From assembly GCF_030690045.1 (NCBI RefSeq), contig NZ_JAUYHK010000014.1:186001-250000 (forward strand): DNA of 64,000 nt, written 5' to 3'. Below the pieces are notes generated by a model. It searched no databases. It saw only the letters and a list, made by a program, of their open reading frames with translations, and was not told the origin of the DNA. Position 1 is the first letter of the stretch, and each line of letters starts with the position of its first letter. The position numbers and the translations under genes were made by a program. Positions 23,732 through 33,047 of the stretch are shown here, in pieces. Source of the DNA: Thalassospira sp. Its GTDB lineage: Bacteria > Pseudomonadota > Alphaproteobacteria > Rhodospirillales > Thalassospiraceae.

Positions 23732-25021
23732 ATGAGCCACGGGCGCAAGATTTCGGTGATTGGGTTGGGCTATGTCGGTTTGCCGGTGGCGGTGGCCTTT
23801 GGCACGCATATTGGCCGGACGGTGGCGTTTGACATCAACAAGAACCGTATCGCGCAATTGCGCGCCGGGCATGATGCCACCGGCGAGATAGATGATCCTG
23901 AACTGGCTGCTGCCGATCTGGTTCTGACGGATGATCCCGATGATTTGCGGCAGGCCGATTTTCACATCGTTACTGTGCCGACCCCGATTGATGGCTCCAA
24001 CCGCCCGGATTTGTCGCCCTTGCGTTCTGCCTCCAAAACCGTGGGCGGCATTTTGAAACGCGGCGACATCGTGGTGTATGAAAGCACGGTCTATCCCGGT
24101 GCGACCGAAGAAGTCTGTGTGCCGATCCTTGAAAGCCTGTCAGGCCTTAAGGCCGGGGTGGATTTCACGGTCGGTTATTCACCCGAACGCATCAATCCGG
24201 GCGACCGCGAACACCGCTTTACCACCATCCTGAAAGTGGTGTCGGGCCAGACCCCGGAAACCCTTGAAATTGTCGCTGATGTTTATGGCAGTGTCGTAAC
24301 CGCCGGTGTCCACAAGGCCCCGACGATCAAGGCCGCCGAAGCCGCCAAGGTGATTGAAAACACCCAGCGCGATCTGAATATCGCCCTGATGAATGAATTG
24401 TCGCTGATCTTTGATCGGGCCGGTATTGATACCCGCGATGTGCTGGAAGCTGCCGGCACCAAATGGAATTTCCTGAAATTCACGCCGGGTCTGGTTGGCG
24501 GGCATTGCATTGGCGTTGATCCCTATTACCTGACGCACAAGGCCGAAGAACTGGGATATTACCCGCAGGTGATTTTGGCCGGGCGCAGGATCAATGACGG
24601 CATGGGGGCGGTGGTTGCCAACAAGGTGATCCGTGCCCTGTTGCGCAAGGGCGGTATCAAATCGCCAGTGGTAACGGTTCTGGGCCTGACCTTTAAGGAA
24701 GATGTGCCCGATATCCGCAATACCCGCGTGATCGACATCATTCGCGAACTCGAAGATGCCGGGATCACGGTGCAGCTTCATGACCCGCTGGCCGATCCTG
24801 CCGAAGTCCGTCATGAATTTGACGGGCTGGAACTGGTCGCCGAGGCGGATTTGAAACCGGCAGATGCACTGGTTCTGGCGGTTTCGCACCGGCAATATGG
24901 CAAGGGCGGCTGGCCGATGGTGCAGAATCTTCTAAAAGACCAGCAAGGTTTTGTCGCCGATGTCCGCGCGGTGCTGGACCGTGATGCTGTGCCGGTCGGG
25001 ATTGATTTCTGGCGGCTTTAA
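23732..25021 (+). CDS. UDP-N-acetyl-hexosamine 6-dehydrogenase (WbpA/TviB-like)
   Basis: 429-residue nucleotide-sugar dehydrogenase giving a UDP-N-acetylhexosaminuronic acid by two NAD-dependent oxidations. Seen: the N-terminal Rossmann motif VIGLGYVGLPVAVAFG, the middle dimer domain, the catalytic cysteine Cys259 in GLVGGHCIGVDPYYL (the form typical of UDP-GlcNAc/GalNAc/ManNAc dehydrogenases rather than UDP-glucose dehydrogenase), and LTFKEDVPDIRNTR in the C-terminal domain. The ATG at 23732 has AGGGGTGG upstream. It opens the polysaccharide locus and would supply an acidic sugar donor. Its end overlaps the converging MmcQ/YjbR gene by four bases. Confidence 0.9.
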   Translation: MSHGRKISVIGLGYVGLPVAVAFGTHIGRTVAFDINKNRIAQLRAGHDATGEIDDPELAAADLVLTDDPDDLRQADFHIVTVPTPIDGSNRPDLSPLRSASKTVGGILKRGDIVVYESTVYPGATEEVCVPILESLSGLKAGVDFTVGYSPERINPGDREHRFTTILKVVSGQTPETLEIVADVYGSVVTAGVHKAPTIKAAEAAKVIENTQRDLNIALMNELSLIFDRAGIDTRDVLEAAGTKWNFLKFTPGLVGGHCIGVDPYYLTHKAEELGYYPQVILAGRRINDGMGAVVANKVIRALLRKGGIKSPVVTVLGLTFKEDVPDIRNTRVIDIIRELEDAGITVQLHDPLADPAEVRHEFDGLELVAEADLKPADALVLAVSHRQYGKGGWPMVQNLLKDQQGFVADVRAVLDRDAVPVGIDFWRL

Positions 25022-25383
25022 TTCGGGTACAGCCCCAGTTCACGCTGCATCTTTTTTGTCAGGCCCTGTGCCACGATCCGGTGTGATGTCTGCACATGAT
25101 CGCGAAGCCCCGCGTCATCAAGGCCGGGTGTATCGTAATGCTGAATCCATTTCATGCCGCGTGACGCCAGATAGGGTGCAGGCCGCAGGCCGGGCTGCGT
25201 GCGTAAAACCTCATAGGCAATATCGGATGTCTTGAAGGTAATCCCCATCGTGTTGCCTTTGGTCCAGCCCGCAATGGCAAAAACCTTGCCGCCCACTTTC
25301 CAGACATCGGCCCCGCCCCATTGCACAACATGGGTCGTCATCGGCAGGGAACGGCAAAAGTCATTGAACTCGTCACGGGTCAT
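25018..25383 (-). CDS. MmcQ/YjbR family protein
   Basis: 121 residues of the MmcQ/YjbR family (DUF419, double-wing fold related to the CyaY-like superfamily): VVQWGGADVWKVGGKVFAI, GITFKTSD, RPAPYLASRGMKWI. Family members are small DNA-binding-like proteins without an agreed function. The first 11 bases overlap the end of the glycosyltransferase gene upstream, so it is transcribed at the tail of the glycan operon, though it need not belong to it functionally. Confidence 0.85.
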   Translation of the reverse strand: MTRDEFNDFCRSLPMTTHVVQWGGADVWKVGGKVFAIAGWTKGNTMGITFKTSDIAYEVLRTQPGLRPAPYLASRGMKWIQHYDTPGLDDAGLRDHVQTSHRIVAQGLTKKMQRELGLYPN

Positions 25384-26533
25384 CCGGGGCCTCTTTGCAC
25401 TGTGAAGCAGCGTGACCATTCTTGTTTGGCATGGCGGGCGAAATCAAGAGACAATCCCGAACCAGATGGCGCAAAATGCGGCCAAAATTTTCTGCACCGA
25501 AATGTTCCTGACACAAGGCACGCGCGGCCCGTGCCATTTTCACGGTTTGTTGCGGATTGTCGCGGGCCAGAACGATTTTATCGGCCAGATCAAACGGATT
25601 GTCGGGCGCACAAATGCGCCCGGTTTCGCCATCGCGGATGATGTCGCCCAAGGTGCCGACCGGGCTGCAAATCACCGGCAGGTTTGCGGCCATCGCCTCC
25701 AGCACGACAAGCGGCTGCGCCTCGTTGCGATAGCGCGACGGGAACAGCAAAAGATCGGCCTGCGCCAGCAAGGCGGATTTCGCGGCCCCGGTAACCGGCC
25801 CGTGATAGCGGCATTGATCCGATAACCCGGCATCCCTGATTTTGCGATGAAGCTGATCGGTGGTGATGTCGCCCTCCGCCCCGGCAAAAACCAGATCAAA
25901 TTCAATGTTCCGTTCCCGCAGGATCGATGTCGCTGCAATCACCGTATCAATACCCTTTGTCGCAATCAGGTTGGACAGAAACAATAAATTCAGGGGTCGT
26001 GCCCGATGGATCGGCGGGCGGTCGGGGCTGGCAAAATCATCCGCCGATACGCAATTGGGCAGAATGCGGATATCGCAGGCCAGACCGGCGACCTCATCCC
26101 GCAAGGCATCACCGGGCAGAATCACGGTCTGCCCGTGCAAAACCAGTCGGGCAAAGAAGCGTTGCAGGATGCCATCTTGCAAACCCCGCCCATGCAGATG
26201 CGCAAGACAGGGAATGCCTGCCAGTCGGGCGCTTGCAACATAAAACCCATCGCGCCAGAACGCTGCCCCGCGCGGTGCGAGGCAGATATAAAGGGCATCG
26301 GGCCGATCACGAAAGATCACCCCGATCAATCGAATCCATAACCGCAATCCCGACAGGATTTTACCAATGCCGGTTTTGCCAATCGCGGCAATGGTCGGGG
26401 TAAACCGCATCGGCAGGATCGTGACGCGATATTGGGCCTGCAAGGCCGCAAGGGCGCGTTGGTTCATAATGGCCGCGCCATGTATCGGCGGCGGTAATTG
26501 CACAAGGGCCACAAGATGGGTCTTCATCACCAT
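25373..26533 (-). CDS. Glycosyltransferase family 4
   Basis: 386 residues, GT-B fold retaining glycosyltransferase. The N-terminal half begins VALVQLPPPIHGAAIMN; the C-terminal nucleotide-sugar half has LLFLSNLIATKGIDT, LLLFPSRYRNEAQPLVVLEAMAA (the ExxxxxxxE acceptor/donor motif of GT4) and VGTLGDIIRDGETG. It would add a sugar to the growing lipid-linked repeat unit on the cytoplasmic face. ATG at 26533 and another two codons later are both possible. Overlaps the upstream GT2 gene by seven bases. Confidence 0.88.
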   Translation of the reverse strand: MVMKTHLVALVQLPPPIHGAAIMNQRALAALQAQYRVTILPMRFTPTIAAIGKTGIGKILSGLRLWIRLIGVIFRDRPDALYICLAPRGAAFWRDGFYVASARLAGIPCLAHLHGRGLQDGILQRFFARLVLHGQTVILPGDALRDEVAGLACDIRILPNCVSADDFASPDRPPIHRARPLNLLFLSNLIATKGIDTVIAATSILRERNIEFDLVFAGAEGDITTDQLHRKIRDAGLSDQCRYHGPVTGAAKSALLAQADLLLFPSRYRNEAQPLVVLEAMAANLPVICSPVGTLGDIIRDGETGRICAPDNPFDLADKIVLARDNPQQTVKMARAARALCQEHFGAENFGRILRHLVRDCLLISPAMPNKNGHAASQCKEAPDDP

Positions 26534-27258
26534 ATGCCCCGCCAGAACCGCAGATCATAAAGCCGGGTCCATAAAGGCGGGCGAAGTACCGCCCGGTATC
26601 GGTTGCGAATCTGGCGCATCGTCTGATGATAAATCGACGGATCAAGATTTTGATAATGACGGTTGCCCTGCCGGTTGCGCGTGATCATCGCTGTATCGGC
26701 AAACAACATCGCATCGGGGCGACGGGCCAGACAGCGCAGATAAAAATCATAATCGACACAACAGGGCAGGCTGGCGTCATATCCACCAACCGTATCCCAA
26801 GTATCGCGCCAGAAAGCCAGGGATGAATGATGAAACGGATTGCCACGATAAAGGCGGTGTGGTGGGACGGGAATCAGGGATTCGGATGAGATCTTGCGAT
26901 CATCCTTTGCGGCGGCAAGCAGGATTTTGTCCGGATATTGCCCTAAAATCCTGCGCACATGTGCAAGACGTTCCGGCAAGGAACGGTCATCGACATCCTG
27001 AATGCAGATTATCCCGTCGGATGCATGGTTTATGGCAAGATCAAGCGCCGCCCCCCGGCCAATGCGACCGGGCGAAATCAGGCGAAATCGCTTATCCTGA
27101 TCATAGGGCGCAGGCAGCACAAATGGCGGGTCCGATCCGTCATCAACCAGAATGGCACCATCATCTGCCGTCAGGATTGCCGCCAGATTGGCAAGACAAC
27201 CCGACCAATGATCATGGCCGTTATGGATGGTAACAATCATCGTGATCGGGGGTGTCAT
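26527..27258 (-). CDS. Glycosyltransferase family 2
   Basis: 243 residues with a GT-A fold: ITMIVTIHNGHDHW at the N-terminus, ILVDDGSD, RGAALDLAINHASDG, then IQDVDDRSLPERL where the metal-binding DxD-type acidic residues lie, and WDTVGGYDASLPCCVDYDF. It would transfer one sugar of the repeat unit. Start overlaps the upstream stop as ATGA (27255-27258). Confidence 0.87.
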   Translation of the reverse strand: MTPPITMIVTIHNGHDHWSGCLANLAAILTADDGAILVDDGSDPPFVLPAPYDQDKRFRLISPGRIGRGAALDLAINHASDGIICIQDVDDRSLPERLAHVRRILGQYPDKILLAAAKDDRKISSESLIPVPPHRLYRGNPFHHSSLAFWRDTWDTVGGYDASLPCCVDYDFYLRCLARRPDAMLFADTAMITRNRQGNRHYQNLDPSIYHQTMRQIRNRYRAVLRPPLWTRLYDLRFWRGIW

Positions 27259-28796
27259 GCCACCCCCCATGACAGCCGCACCGACCCGCTGCACCCGCCA
27301 TCCTGCCCCATGCGGGCGGTCAGAAACACCAGTTGCACCGGGCCAAAGGCTGAAAAATGGTGTGATGGTCCGATATGGAGGGCGGCAGAGCCGGTCAGGG
27401 TCAGGCCACTGTTTTGATCCGTCAGAATATCGGGCGCGGGGTGATGCAAAACCAACCCGGCGGGCAAAAACAGGCGCAATAACCGAAATTCATCATCCGT
27501 GCCGCTGCGATCATCGGCCGGGGTGATGTGATCGGTGATCCTGATATGATCGGCGGCGAAATGCACATGGCGTTGCCCCTTGCATCCGGCCAGATCGAAA
27601 TCGACGCGCATGTCATTCCGGCCAATCGCACCGCCGATAAAACGCGCAAAATGCCGACCGCGCGGCAGGCAGGGCAGCGGCAGGCTGGCACTGTCATAAA
27701 GGCTTCTGAAATCCTGTTCGCCGCCGGTGGGTGGCAGCAACACCGCACCATCGGCCACGACAACCGGGGCCGGGGTGATGTCATAGGGGGCCGTGCCACG
27801 CACGCAACCATAAGCCTGATAACGGTCGCCGCGATAAATTCCCAAAGTATCGGGTGGCAAGACCACCGGTGCGGTGGCGTGTTCTGGTGGGGATACGGCA
27901 GGCAATTGCGCTGCACGGGCCAGAACATATCCGGCAAAGGCCAGATAATCATAATGGCGGTTATAACTGTACCAGCCCGGTGTGTCGGGATGATCCGGGG
28001 ACGGGTCATGAGGAATGCCGGGCAGGTCACCCGATGCCAGCAAATTCAGCGGCAGGCTGTTATCCGCCAGCATCGCGCTTTCCAGCCGGGTCAGGATGGC
28101 GGTGGTTTGCGGGACGTAACCATGTGCAAGCAGGGCATAAAGGGCGGTGACCGCACCAAAACTTTGCCCGGCCCCGCGCCCGATCAGATTGGCATGGCCA
28201 TGATCATCGGTCAGTTTGGCAATCAGGGCGGTGGCATCCTGTGCCAGTTGGCGGTGTCTGGCATCATCGCTTTGGCTGAGTAACATCGCGCAAAAGGCAT
28301 GATATTGCGCGGAAAAACATCCCTTGCGGTCATAGATCAACCCGCCCCGGACGAATTGCCGCATAAAGAACCGGCCTGCCAGAATGGCGTGGAGACGCTC
28401 CCGTCGATTGCCCTGTGCAAGGGCAATCAGCCGCATCAGTCGCCAATTGGCAACCGGCGGATTTTGCGGGCGGGCACCTTGCAAAATTTCCGTGCGGGTG
28501 GCATCCGAAATCCCCGGCGCATCGCGCAGGGCATGGTCGATAAATTCGTAATGCCAGGTCCGGGTTTTCGGTTCTGTACGCAAAAATGACAGCGCCCGCG
28601 CCACCGGATCGGCAAAGGTAACCGGGTCAAGATGTTGCCACAGGGCAACGGCAAAGGCACCGGCATAAAAACCCGGTTGCGGAAAATCGCCGGTGGGGCG
28701 CTGGATACTGGCAAGCTCAATCGCGATTAATCGCGCCAGCCGCAAACAGCGTTGCTGCGGATGCCCGATGCGGTCGGAGGTCAGCGAAACCGGCAT
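27255..28796 (-). CDS. Putative alpha/alpha-toroid polysaccharide-modifying enzyme, unrecognised family
   Basis: 513 residues. The first about 330 are strongly helical with repeated hydrophobic helix pairs (LARLIAIELASI, YAGAFAVALWQHL, AVTALYALLAHGYVP, YDYLAFAGYVLARAAQLP), as in toroid-fold lyases and hydrolases. The last about 180 are strand-rich (PAPVVVADGAVLLPP, VDFDLAGCKGQRHVHF, SGLTLTGSAALHIG), suggesting a beta-sandwich. This resembles the heparinase-II/III or alginate-lyase layout, but I cannot confirm catalytic residues. GGAGGTG directly upstream fixes the start at 28796. It overlaps its upstream neighbour by 16 bases, and the two are probably partners. Confidence 0.55.
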   Translation of the reverse strand: MPVSLTSDRIGHPQQRCLRLARLIAIELASIQRPTGDFPQPGFYAGAFAVALWQHLDPVTFADPVARALSFLRTEPKTRTWHYEFIDHALRDAPGISDATRTEILQGARPQNPPVANWRLMRLIALAQGNRRERLHAILAGRFFMRQFVRGGLIYDRKGCFSAQYHAFCAMLLSQSDDARHRQLAQDATALIAKLTDDHGHANLIGRGAGQSFGAVTALYALLAHGYVPQTTAILTRLESAMLADNSLPLNLLASGDLPGIPHDPSPDHPDTPGWYSYNRHYDYLAFAGYVLARAAQLPAVSPPEHATAPVVLPPDTLGIYRGDRYQAYGCVRGTAPYDITPAPVVVADGAVLLPPTGGEQDFRSLYDSASLPLPCLPRGRHFARFIGGAIGRNDMRVDFDLAGCKGQRHVHFAADHIRITDHITPADDRSGTDDEFRLLRLFLPAGLVLHHPAPDILTDQNSGLTLTGSAALHIGPSHHFSAFGPVQLVFLTARMGQDGGCSGSVRLSWGVA

Positions 28797-29524
28797 GTCA
28801 CCTCCATCTGCAAGGATTGTCCGCGCCGCAGGATATTCAGCGGTACAGCCTGAATTTCCGGGGCATGACGGCCCCAGCGTTCGCGCAAGCGCCATAACAA
28901 TGCCTTGCCAACGCGGTTTTGCCACAGAAATCTTGCCACCGCTTCCGGCGCGGTAACGGTAAATAACCGGTTGGCCCAGCGCAGCCAGATGACATCTTCG
29001 GGTGCGGACGGCAACATCCGCGCATGCACAATCCACAAATCCCCCTCGTCGCGCAGATACATATAAGGATCAAACCGCCCGGCCCCGTCGGCATGATCCA
29101 GCGTGATATCAATCTGATGACCGGTCCCCGACAAGGTGACATGGCGGGTGGCAAACAGGCGATACCGACCGGTATTGCGGTGGCGATATGTCTGTCCGGC
29201 AAGGGTGCCGCAATCAATGGCGTCTTTGTCAAACACCAGACGGATCACACCATCCTGCAAGATGCCATCGCGCAATGCGGTCAGGCGGGCGGTGATGCGG
29301 ATCAGGTTATGATCGGGATCAGGGATGGTCTGATATTCCAGCCGCCATGATCCTTCGGCAAACTCAAAAACATCCCCCGTCCGCGTCACATGGCGGCTGG
29401 TTTCACTGAGTGTCAGGAAAGACTGGCGATCAGATGCCTCAAATCCCCAATTGCCAAAACCAAACGGCCCATATTGCCCCCGTAACAGGCGATGATCCAC
29501 GATATCGGCAACCAACCGGGTCAT
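28781..29524 (-). CDS. Putative beta-sandwich protein of the polysaccharide operon, unrecognised
   Basis: 247 residues, soluble, rich in short strands (RHVTRTGDVFEFAEG, NLIRITARLTAL, HQIDITLDHADGAG) and ending with a helical, basic part (RVGKALLWRLRERWG). Its make-up is like the C-terminal sandwich of heparinase-type enzymes, and it lies directly before the toroid-like gene, so the pair could be a split two-subunit enzyme. Start overlaps the flippase stop as ATGA. No signal peptide is seen. Confidence 0.5.
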   Translation of the reverse strand: MTRLVADIVDHRLLRGQYGPFGFGNWGFEASDRQSFLTLSETSRHVTRTGDVFEFAEGSWRLEYQTIPDPDHNLIRITARLTALRDGILQDGVIRLVFDKDAIDCGTLAGQTYRHRNTGRYRLFATRHVTLSGTGHQIDITLDHADGAGRFDPYMYLRDEGDLWIVHARMLPSAPEDVIWLRWANRLFTVTAPEAVARFLWQNRVGKALLWRLRERWGRHAPEIQAVPLNILRRGQSLQMEVTCRFR

Positions 29525-30657
29525 GCCATCTGCCTTTGCATCACCGAAAACCGCCCGACCAGCGACAGCAGGGCGGCCAAAAATCCAAGTTTGACTGTCA
29601 TTGCGATCAACACCGTTTGCGCCGTCCATTCGGGCATAAGGGCAAGGACAACGGCACCGCCGACAAACAACAGCAATGCTGCAATGGCAGGCCACAGGCC
29701 GCCCGGATTTTCCTGCCAGACCAAAATCTGGCGCAAGACAAAGCCGGTCAGCAGCGGCCACAGGCTGGCAATCCGAAGCAATTCCGCAAGCCCGGCAACC
29801 GGATTTTGATAGATAACGCGGATAACCATATCCGGCAGGATCAGCATCGGCAGGGCGATCAATACCCCCGGCAGCAGCAACCAGATATCGCGTCGCCATC
29901 CAACGGATTTTTGCGCAAACAATGCCGATGCAATGCCGGCAAACAGCGCACTGGCGAGCAAAACAAGACGATGCGCCATCATCAGGGCGGTATGATCGGC
30001 AGATGACAGCTTTCCGGCCAGAAGGGCAATATCCAGATTGGGCAATAACCCGGCCAGAAGCGTCATCACCACCAGCGTCATAATCGTACGGGCGGGCAAA
30101 GGGGCGAGTTTTGGAACAGGCAATGGATGGTTGGAAACCGCAAAACAACCGGCCCCCAAACAGGCCACCAGACTGATTATCGGCGCACACCAGACCAACC
30201 CGTTGACAGAGTCACTGCCAACGGCAAACACGGCCATCACAATCCCGGCCAGTTGGGCGATGGCGGCAAGCAGGGTCAGTCTGGAAAATTGCAGGCGGGC
30301 GGTCATCAGCCAGTCCGGGGCAAGCGCCGCGCATATTGGCATCAGCAAAACCGGCCATGTTGCCAGGGGCAGCATGGGGGCAAGAATGACAATGACCATT
30401 CCGGCAAGGATCAACCGCAACCCCAATAGCATAAGCAAAATACGGTGTTGTGCGGTTTGGGCAAGACGAACCAGAAGCGGCCCGCATCCGGCCTGAATAA
30501 TGGTCACACCGACCCCGGCCATGATCAGGGCATTAAAATACGGCGCCAGCAAACCGGCGCTGAAATGACGGCCCAGTATCAGTAAAATCACCAGACCCCC
30601 GGCACGCGCCAAACCGGTGGCCATCATCATCCAGACCGGCGCAAGAAATTCAGCCAT
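29521..30657 (-). CDS. Polysaccharide flippase (Wzx/MATE-like membrane protein)
   Basis: 378 residues with about ten to twelve hydrophobic helices and very few charged residues, as in Wzx/MurJ-type MOP flippases. Its place between glycosyltransferase genes makes it the likely exporter of the lipid-linked repeat unit to the periplasm. The ATG at 30657 overlaps the stop of the upstream glycosyltransferase by eight bases. Sequence similarity in this superfamily is low, so the family call rests on topology and context. Confidence 0.7.
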   Translation of the reverse strand: MAEFLAPVWMMMATGLARAGGLVILLILGRHFSAGLLAPYFNALIMAGVGVTIIQAGCGPLLVRLAQTAQHRILLMLLGLRLILAGMVIVILAPMLPLATWPVLLMPICAALAPDWLMTARLQFSRLTLLAAIAQLAGIVMAVFAVGSDSVNGLVWCAPIISLVACLGAGCFAVSNHPLPVPKLAPLPARTIMTLVVMTLLAGLLPNLDIALLAGKLSSADHTALMMAHRLVLLASALFAGIASALFAQKSVGWRRDIWLLLPGVLIALPMLILPDMVIRVIYQNPVAGLAELLRIASLWPLLTGFVLRQILVWQENPGGLWPAIAALLLFVGGAVVLALMPEWTAQTVLIAMTVKLGFLAALLSLVGRFSVMQRQMA

Positions 30658-31837
30658 GACGCGACAACACCCTTTCATAGGCCGCCTCGACCCGCGTGCC
30701 ATATCCCTCCGCCGTCAAATGACGGATGGTCGCGCGGGCCTGTGCGCCAAGGTTTTGACGCAGGGCAGGATGATGGATCAGGCACATCAGGGCGGTGTGA
30801 AGTGCCGTTACATCACCCGCAGGCGTCAACACCCCGTCATGACCATCGCGGATCGGGCTTCCGGCATTCGGGGTGGCAATCACGGCAAGGTTTGCGGCCA
30901 TCGCCTCGATCACGGCAAGGCTGCTGCCTTCGGAAAAACTGGGAAAGACGAAAATATCGGCATTGTGCAGGGCATCCATCACATGCTTTGCCGGGCGTTT
31001 CCCCTGCCAGTCGCACCCGTCGGGCAGAGCGGCCAGATACGGTCTGGCGCAGTCGCGTGCCGGGCCGATCAGGGTCAGGGTCACGGAAATGCCGACCTGA
31101 TGCCGCAACATCGAAAATGCGGCCAGCAATGGCCGGATACCTTTGGCAATGGCAATATCGCCAACATACAACAGTTTGATCCCGTTTTCCCCGCCATCCG
31201 TGCGGCGCGGTTGGGTTAAAAGATGGCTGGCACGCGGCGCGTCAAACGGGATGATGTGAATATGCCGTTCCGCAATCCCGCATTCTGCCAATCCGCAGGC
31301 AACGGTTTCGGACGGTGCAAATACCGCATCGGCAAAACGGGCTTCTGCGGTGCGGCGTTGTGCCAGAAATCCCGATATTTCCCGCCATGTCCGGCCATGA
31401 CGGCAATATTCCGGGGCAAGCTGTTTCTGGCGGATCGGGGCCAGTTGCCCGGTGACATCGCTGATGCACACAATGCCCTGATCACGCGCCTTGCGCATCG
31501 CAGGCAGACTGTAATTACCCTGTCCGTGCAACAGGCGAATGGGGCCCGGCATGTGATATTTTGCCAGCCACGATAACGGCAGATCGGACCAAAGATTATG
31601 GCCCGGCAGGCGCAAAGTCCGTGCGGCCTTGCCCAAAATATCGGGCATCACATGACGGCCCGGTATGGACGAGATAACCGGATCAAGTCGCCGGGCGGCG
31701 GGATTGGGCCAGCCCGTCCCATCGGTTCGCCAGAAACTGTCCCACCGTGCCAGCCGGTTCTTTTGGGTCAGATGTGCCGCCAGAATGCGAAACTGGTCCA
31801 CCCGGCCAATCATCCAGATATCGCGGTTTTCGGTCAT
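30650..31837 (-). CDS. Glycosyltransferase family 4
   Basis: 395 residues. The C-terminal GT-B half is clear: IKLLYVGDIAIAKGIRPLL, ADIFVFPSFSEGSSLAVIEAMAA (ExxxxxxxE motif) and ATPNAGSPIRDGHDGVL. The N-terminal half has RLLHGQGNYSLPAM and APSETVACGLAECGI. A further sugar-adding step of the same glycan. Starts inside the upstream stop (ATGA at 31834-31837). Confidence 0.88.
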   Translation of the reverse strand: MTENRDIWMIGRVDQFRILAAHLTQKNRLARWDSFWRTDGTGWPNPAARRLDPVISSIPGRHVMPDILGKAARTLRLPGHNLWSDLPLSWLAKYHMPGPIRLLHGQGNYSLPAMRKARDQGIVCISDVTGQLAPIRQKQLAPEYCRHGRTWREISGFLAQRRTAEARFADAVFAPSETVACGLAECGIAERHIHIIPFDAPRASHLLTQPRRTDGGENGIKLLYVGDIAIAKGIRPLLAAFSMLRHQVGISVTLTLIGPARDCARPYLAALPDGCDWQGKRPAKHVMDALHNADIFVFPSFSEGSSLAVIEAMAANLAVIATPNAGSPIRDGHDGVLTPAGDVTALHTALMCLIHHPALRQNLGAQARATIRHLTAEGYGTRVEAAYERVLSRHG

Positions 31838-32949
31838 GATAAATCCCCTGATTTGGGGATAAGGGCACAGGCCCGCCACATCTGATCGGCCGCATATTGG
31901 GCTGTCAGGTGGGCGGTCGCGGTCTGTTGTGTCGTGCAGGTGTTATGCCATGTGGTGTTGTCTCGTAACAGGGCCGCACATTTTTCAACCCAGATATCGA
32001 TTTTTCCCACTGGCAACATGGTTTCACCGGCCACCAGAACATCATGGGCACAACCTGTCCGGTCACTGGCAAGTGCCACCGTGCCCGATTGCATTGCCTC
32101 GATCACCGCAACGCCGTACGCATCATTATGACTGGGAAGCAGAAACAGACGGGCGGATTGGTAAATAGCAGACAGGCGATGCGGTGTGACCGGGGCCGTG
32201 ATGGTGCTGATATCGTGCAAGCCATACCGGGTGATGGCCTTGCGGGCGATGGTGTCATCATCGGGAATGCCGACAATGTGAAGGCCGGTGACAGAATGGC
32301 AATCGCGCAAGCGGGCAACAATGCACAGGAAATCCTCAAACCCCTTTGAAAACGTCGGTCGGCCACACCACAGCACATCAAACCGGCGGGTTTCCAAAGG
32401 CGGGGCGATTGAAGCCGGAACCGCAAAAGAAGCCGGGATCGGCGCAATGACAATCCGGCGGGGTTCCATGCCGGACTGCACGAACCAGTCTGCCCCCTTG
32501 CTTCCCGCCGCAATCTCGGCGGCGGCACCGGACATCAGGTAACGGCGGACCCGACGGCGCAGCGGATTGGCATAAATCCGTTCCGACCCGGTCCAGCCAT
32601 CCGATTGCACGATATAGGGAATATGATTTGCCTTGCACCAGAACGCAGCACGCCATTGTGCCGGACCAAATCCGGCAATGATCACGATATCGGGCCGGAT
32701 CGACTTCAGCGACGCGACAAGCCCGGTATTGAACGTCAATACGCGGTTTTCGCCCAATGGCAGTGCCAGACCGGGCAAACGGGTCTGGGCATAGGGGCCG
32801 GTGGCAATCGGCCAGTCGCGTTGCGGTTCGCCCGCCTGTGTCGTGATGATGTGCAACATCCCGCCTTCTTGCACCAGCCTGTCGGCAAAAGCAGCATAGA
32901 CCGCCTTTCGATAAGGCGGGATCAGGTTGGTCAGAAGAACAATCCGCAC
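31834..32949 (-). CDS. Glycosyltransferase family 4
   Basis: 371 residues, first gene of the minus-strand glycan operon. N-terminal MRIVLLTNLIPPYRKAVY is the usual GT4 opening; C-terminal RFDVLWCGRPTFSKGFEDFL, ARLFLLPSHNDAYGVAVIEAM and SDRTGCAHDVLVAGET follow. It is divergent from the WecG-like gene with about 98 bases between them, which must hold both promoters. Confidence 0.88.
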   Translation of the reverse strand: MRIVLLTNLIPPYRKAVYAAFADRLVQEGGMLHIITTQAGEPQRDWPIATGPYAQTRLPGLALPLGENRVLTFNTGLVASLKSIRPDIVIIAGFGPAQWRAAFWCKANHIPYIVQSDGWTGSERIYANPLRRRVRRYLMSGAAAEIAAGSKGADWFVQSGMEPRRIVIAPIPASFAVPASIAPPLETRRFDVLWCGRPTFSKGFEDFLCIVARLRDCHSVTGLHIVGIPDDDTIARKAITRYGLHDISTITAPVTPHRLSAIYQSARLFLLPSHNDAYGVAVIEAMQSGTVALASDRTGCAHDVLVAGETMLPVGKIDIWVEKCAALLRDNTTWHNTCTTQQTATAHLTAQYAADQMWRACALIPKSGDLS

Positions 32950-33047
32950 GGGAAACTTTCATTTTTAACGCGCCATCTTGGCATCCTACGCAATCACGGG
33001 TTAAGCTTCATCCTCAAAATGATCCGGTGCCGGGGGGTAGGCGGGGG

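Noticed and set aside
27255..29036. 593-residue reading of the toroid-like gene
   Set aside because: The first 80 residues overlap the preceding gene and look random. GGAGGTG right before the ATG at 28796 decides the start.
28781..30190. Longer 469-residue reading of the beta-sandwich gene
   Set aside because: The extra N-terminal 222 residues lie inside the flippase gene in another frame and are Arg/Cys-rich. The ATGA overlap at 29521-29524 gives a sound start.
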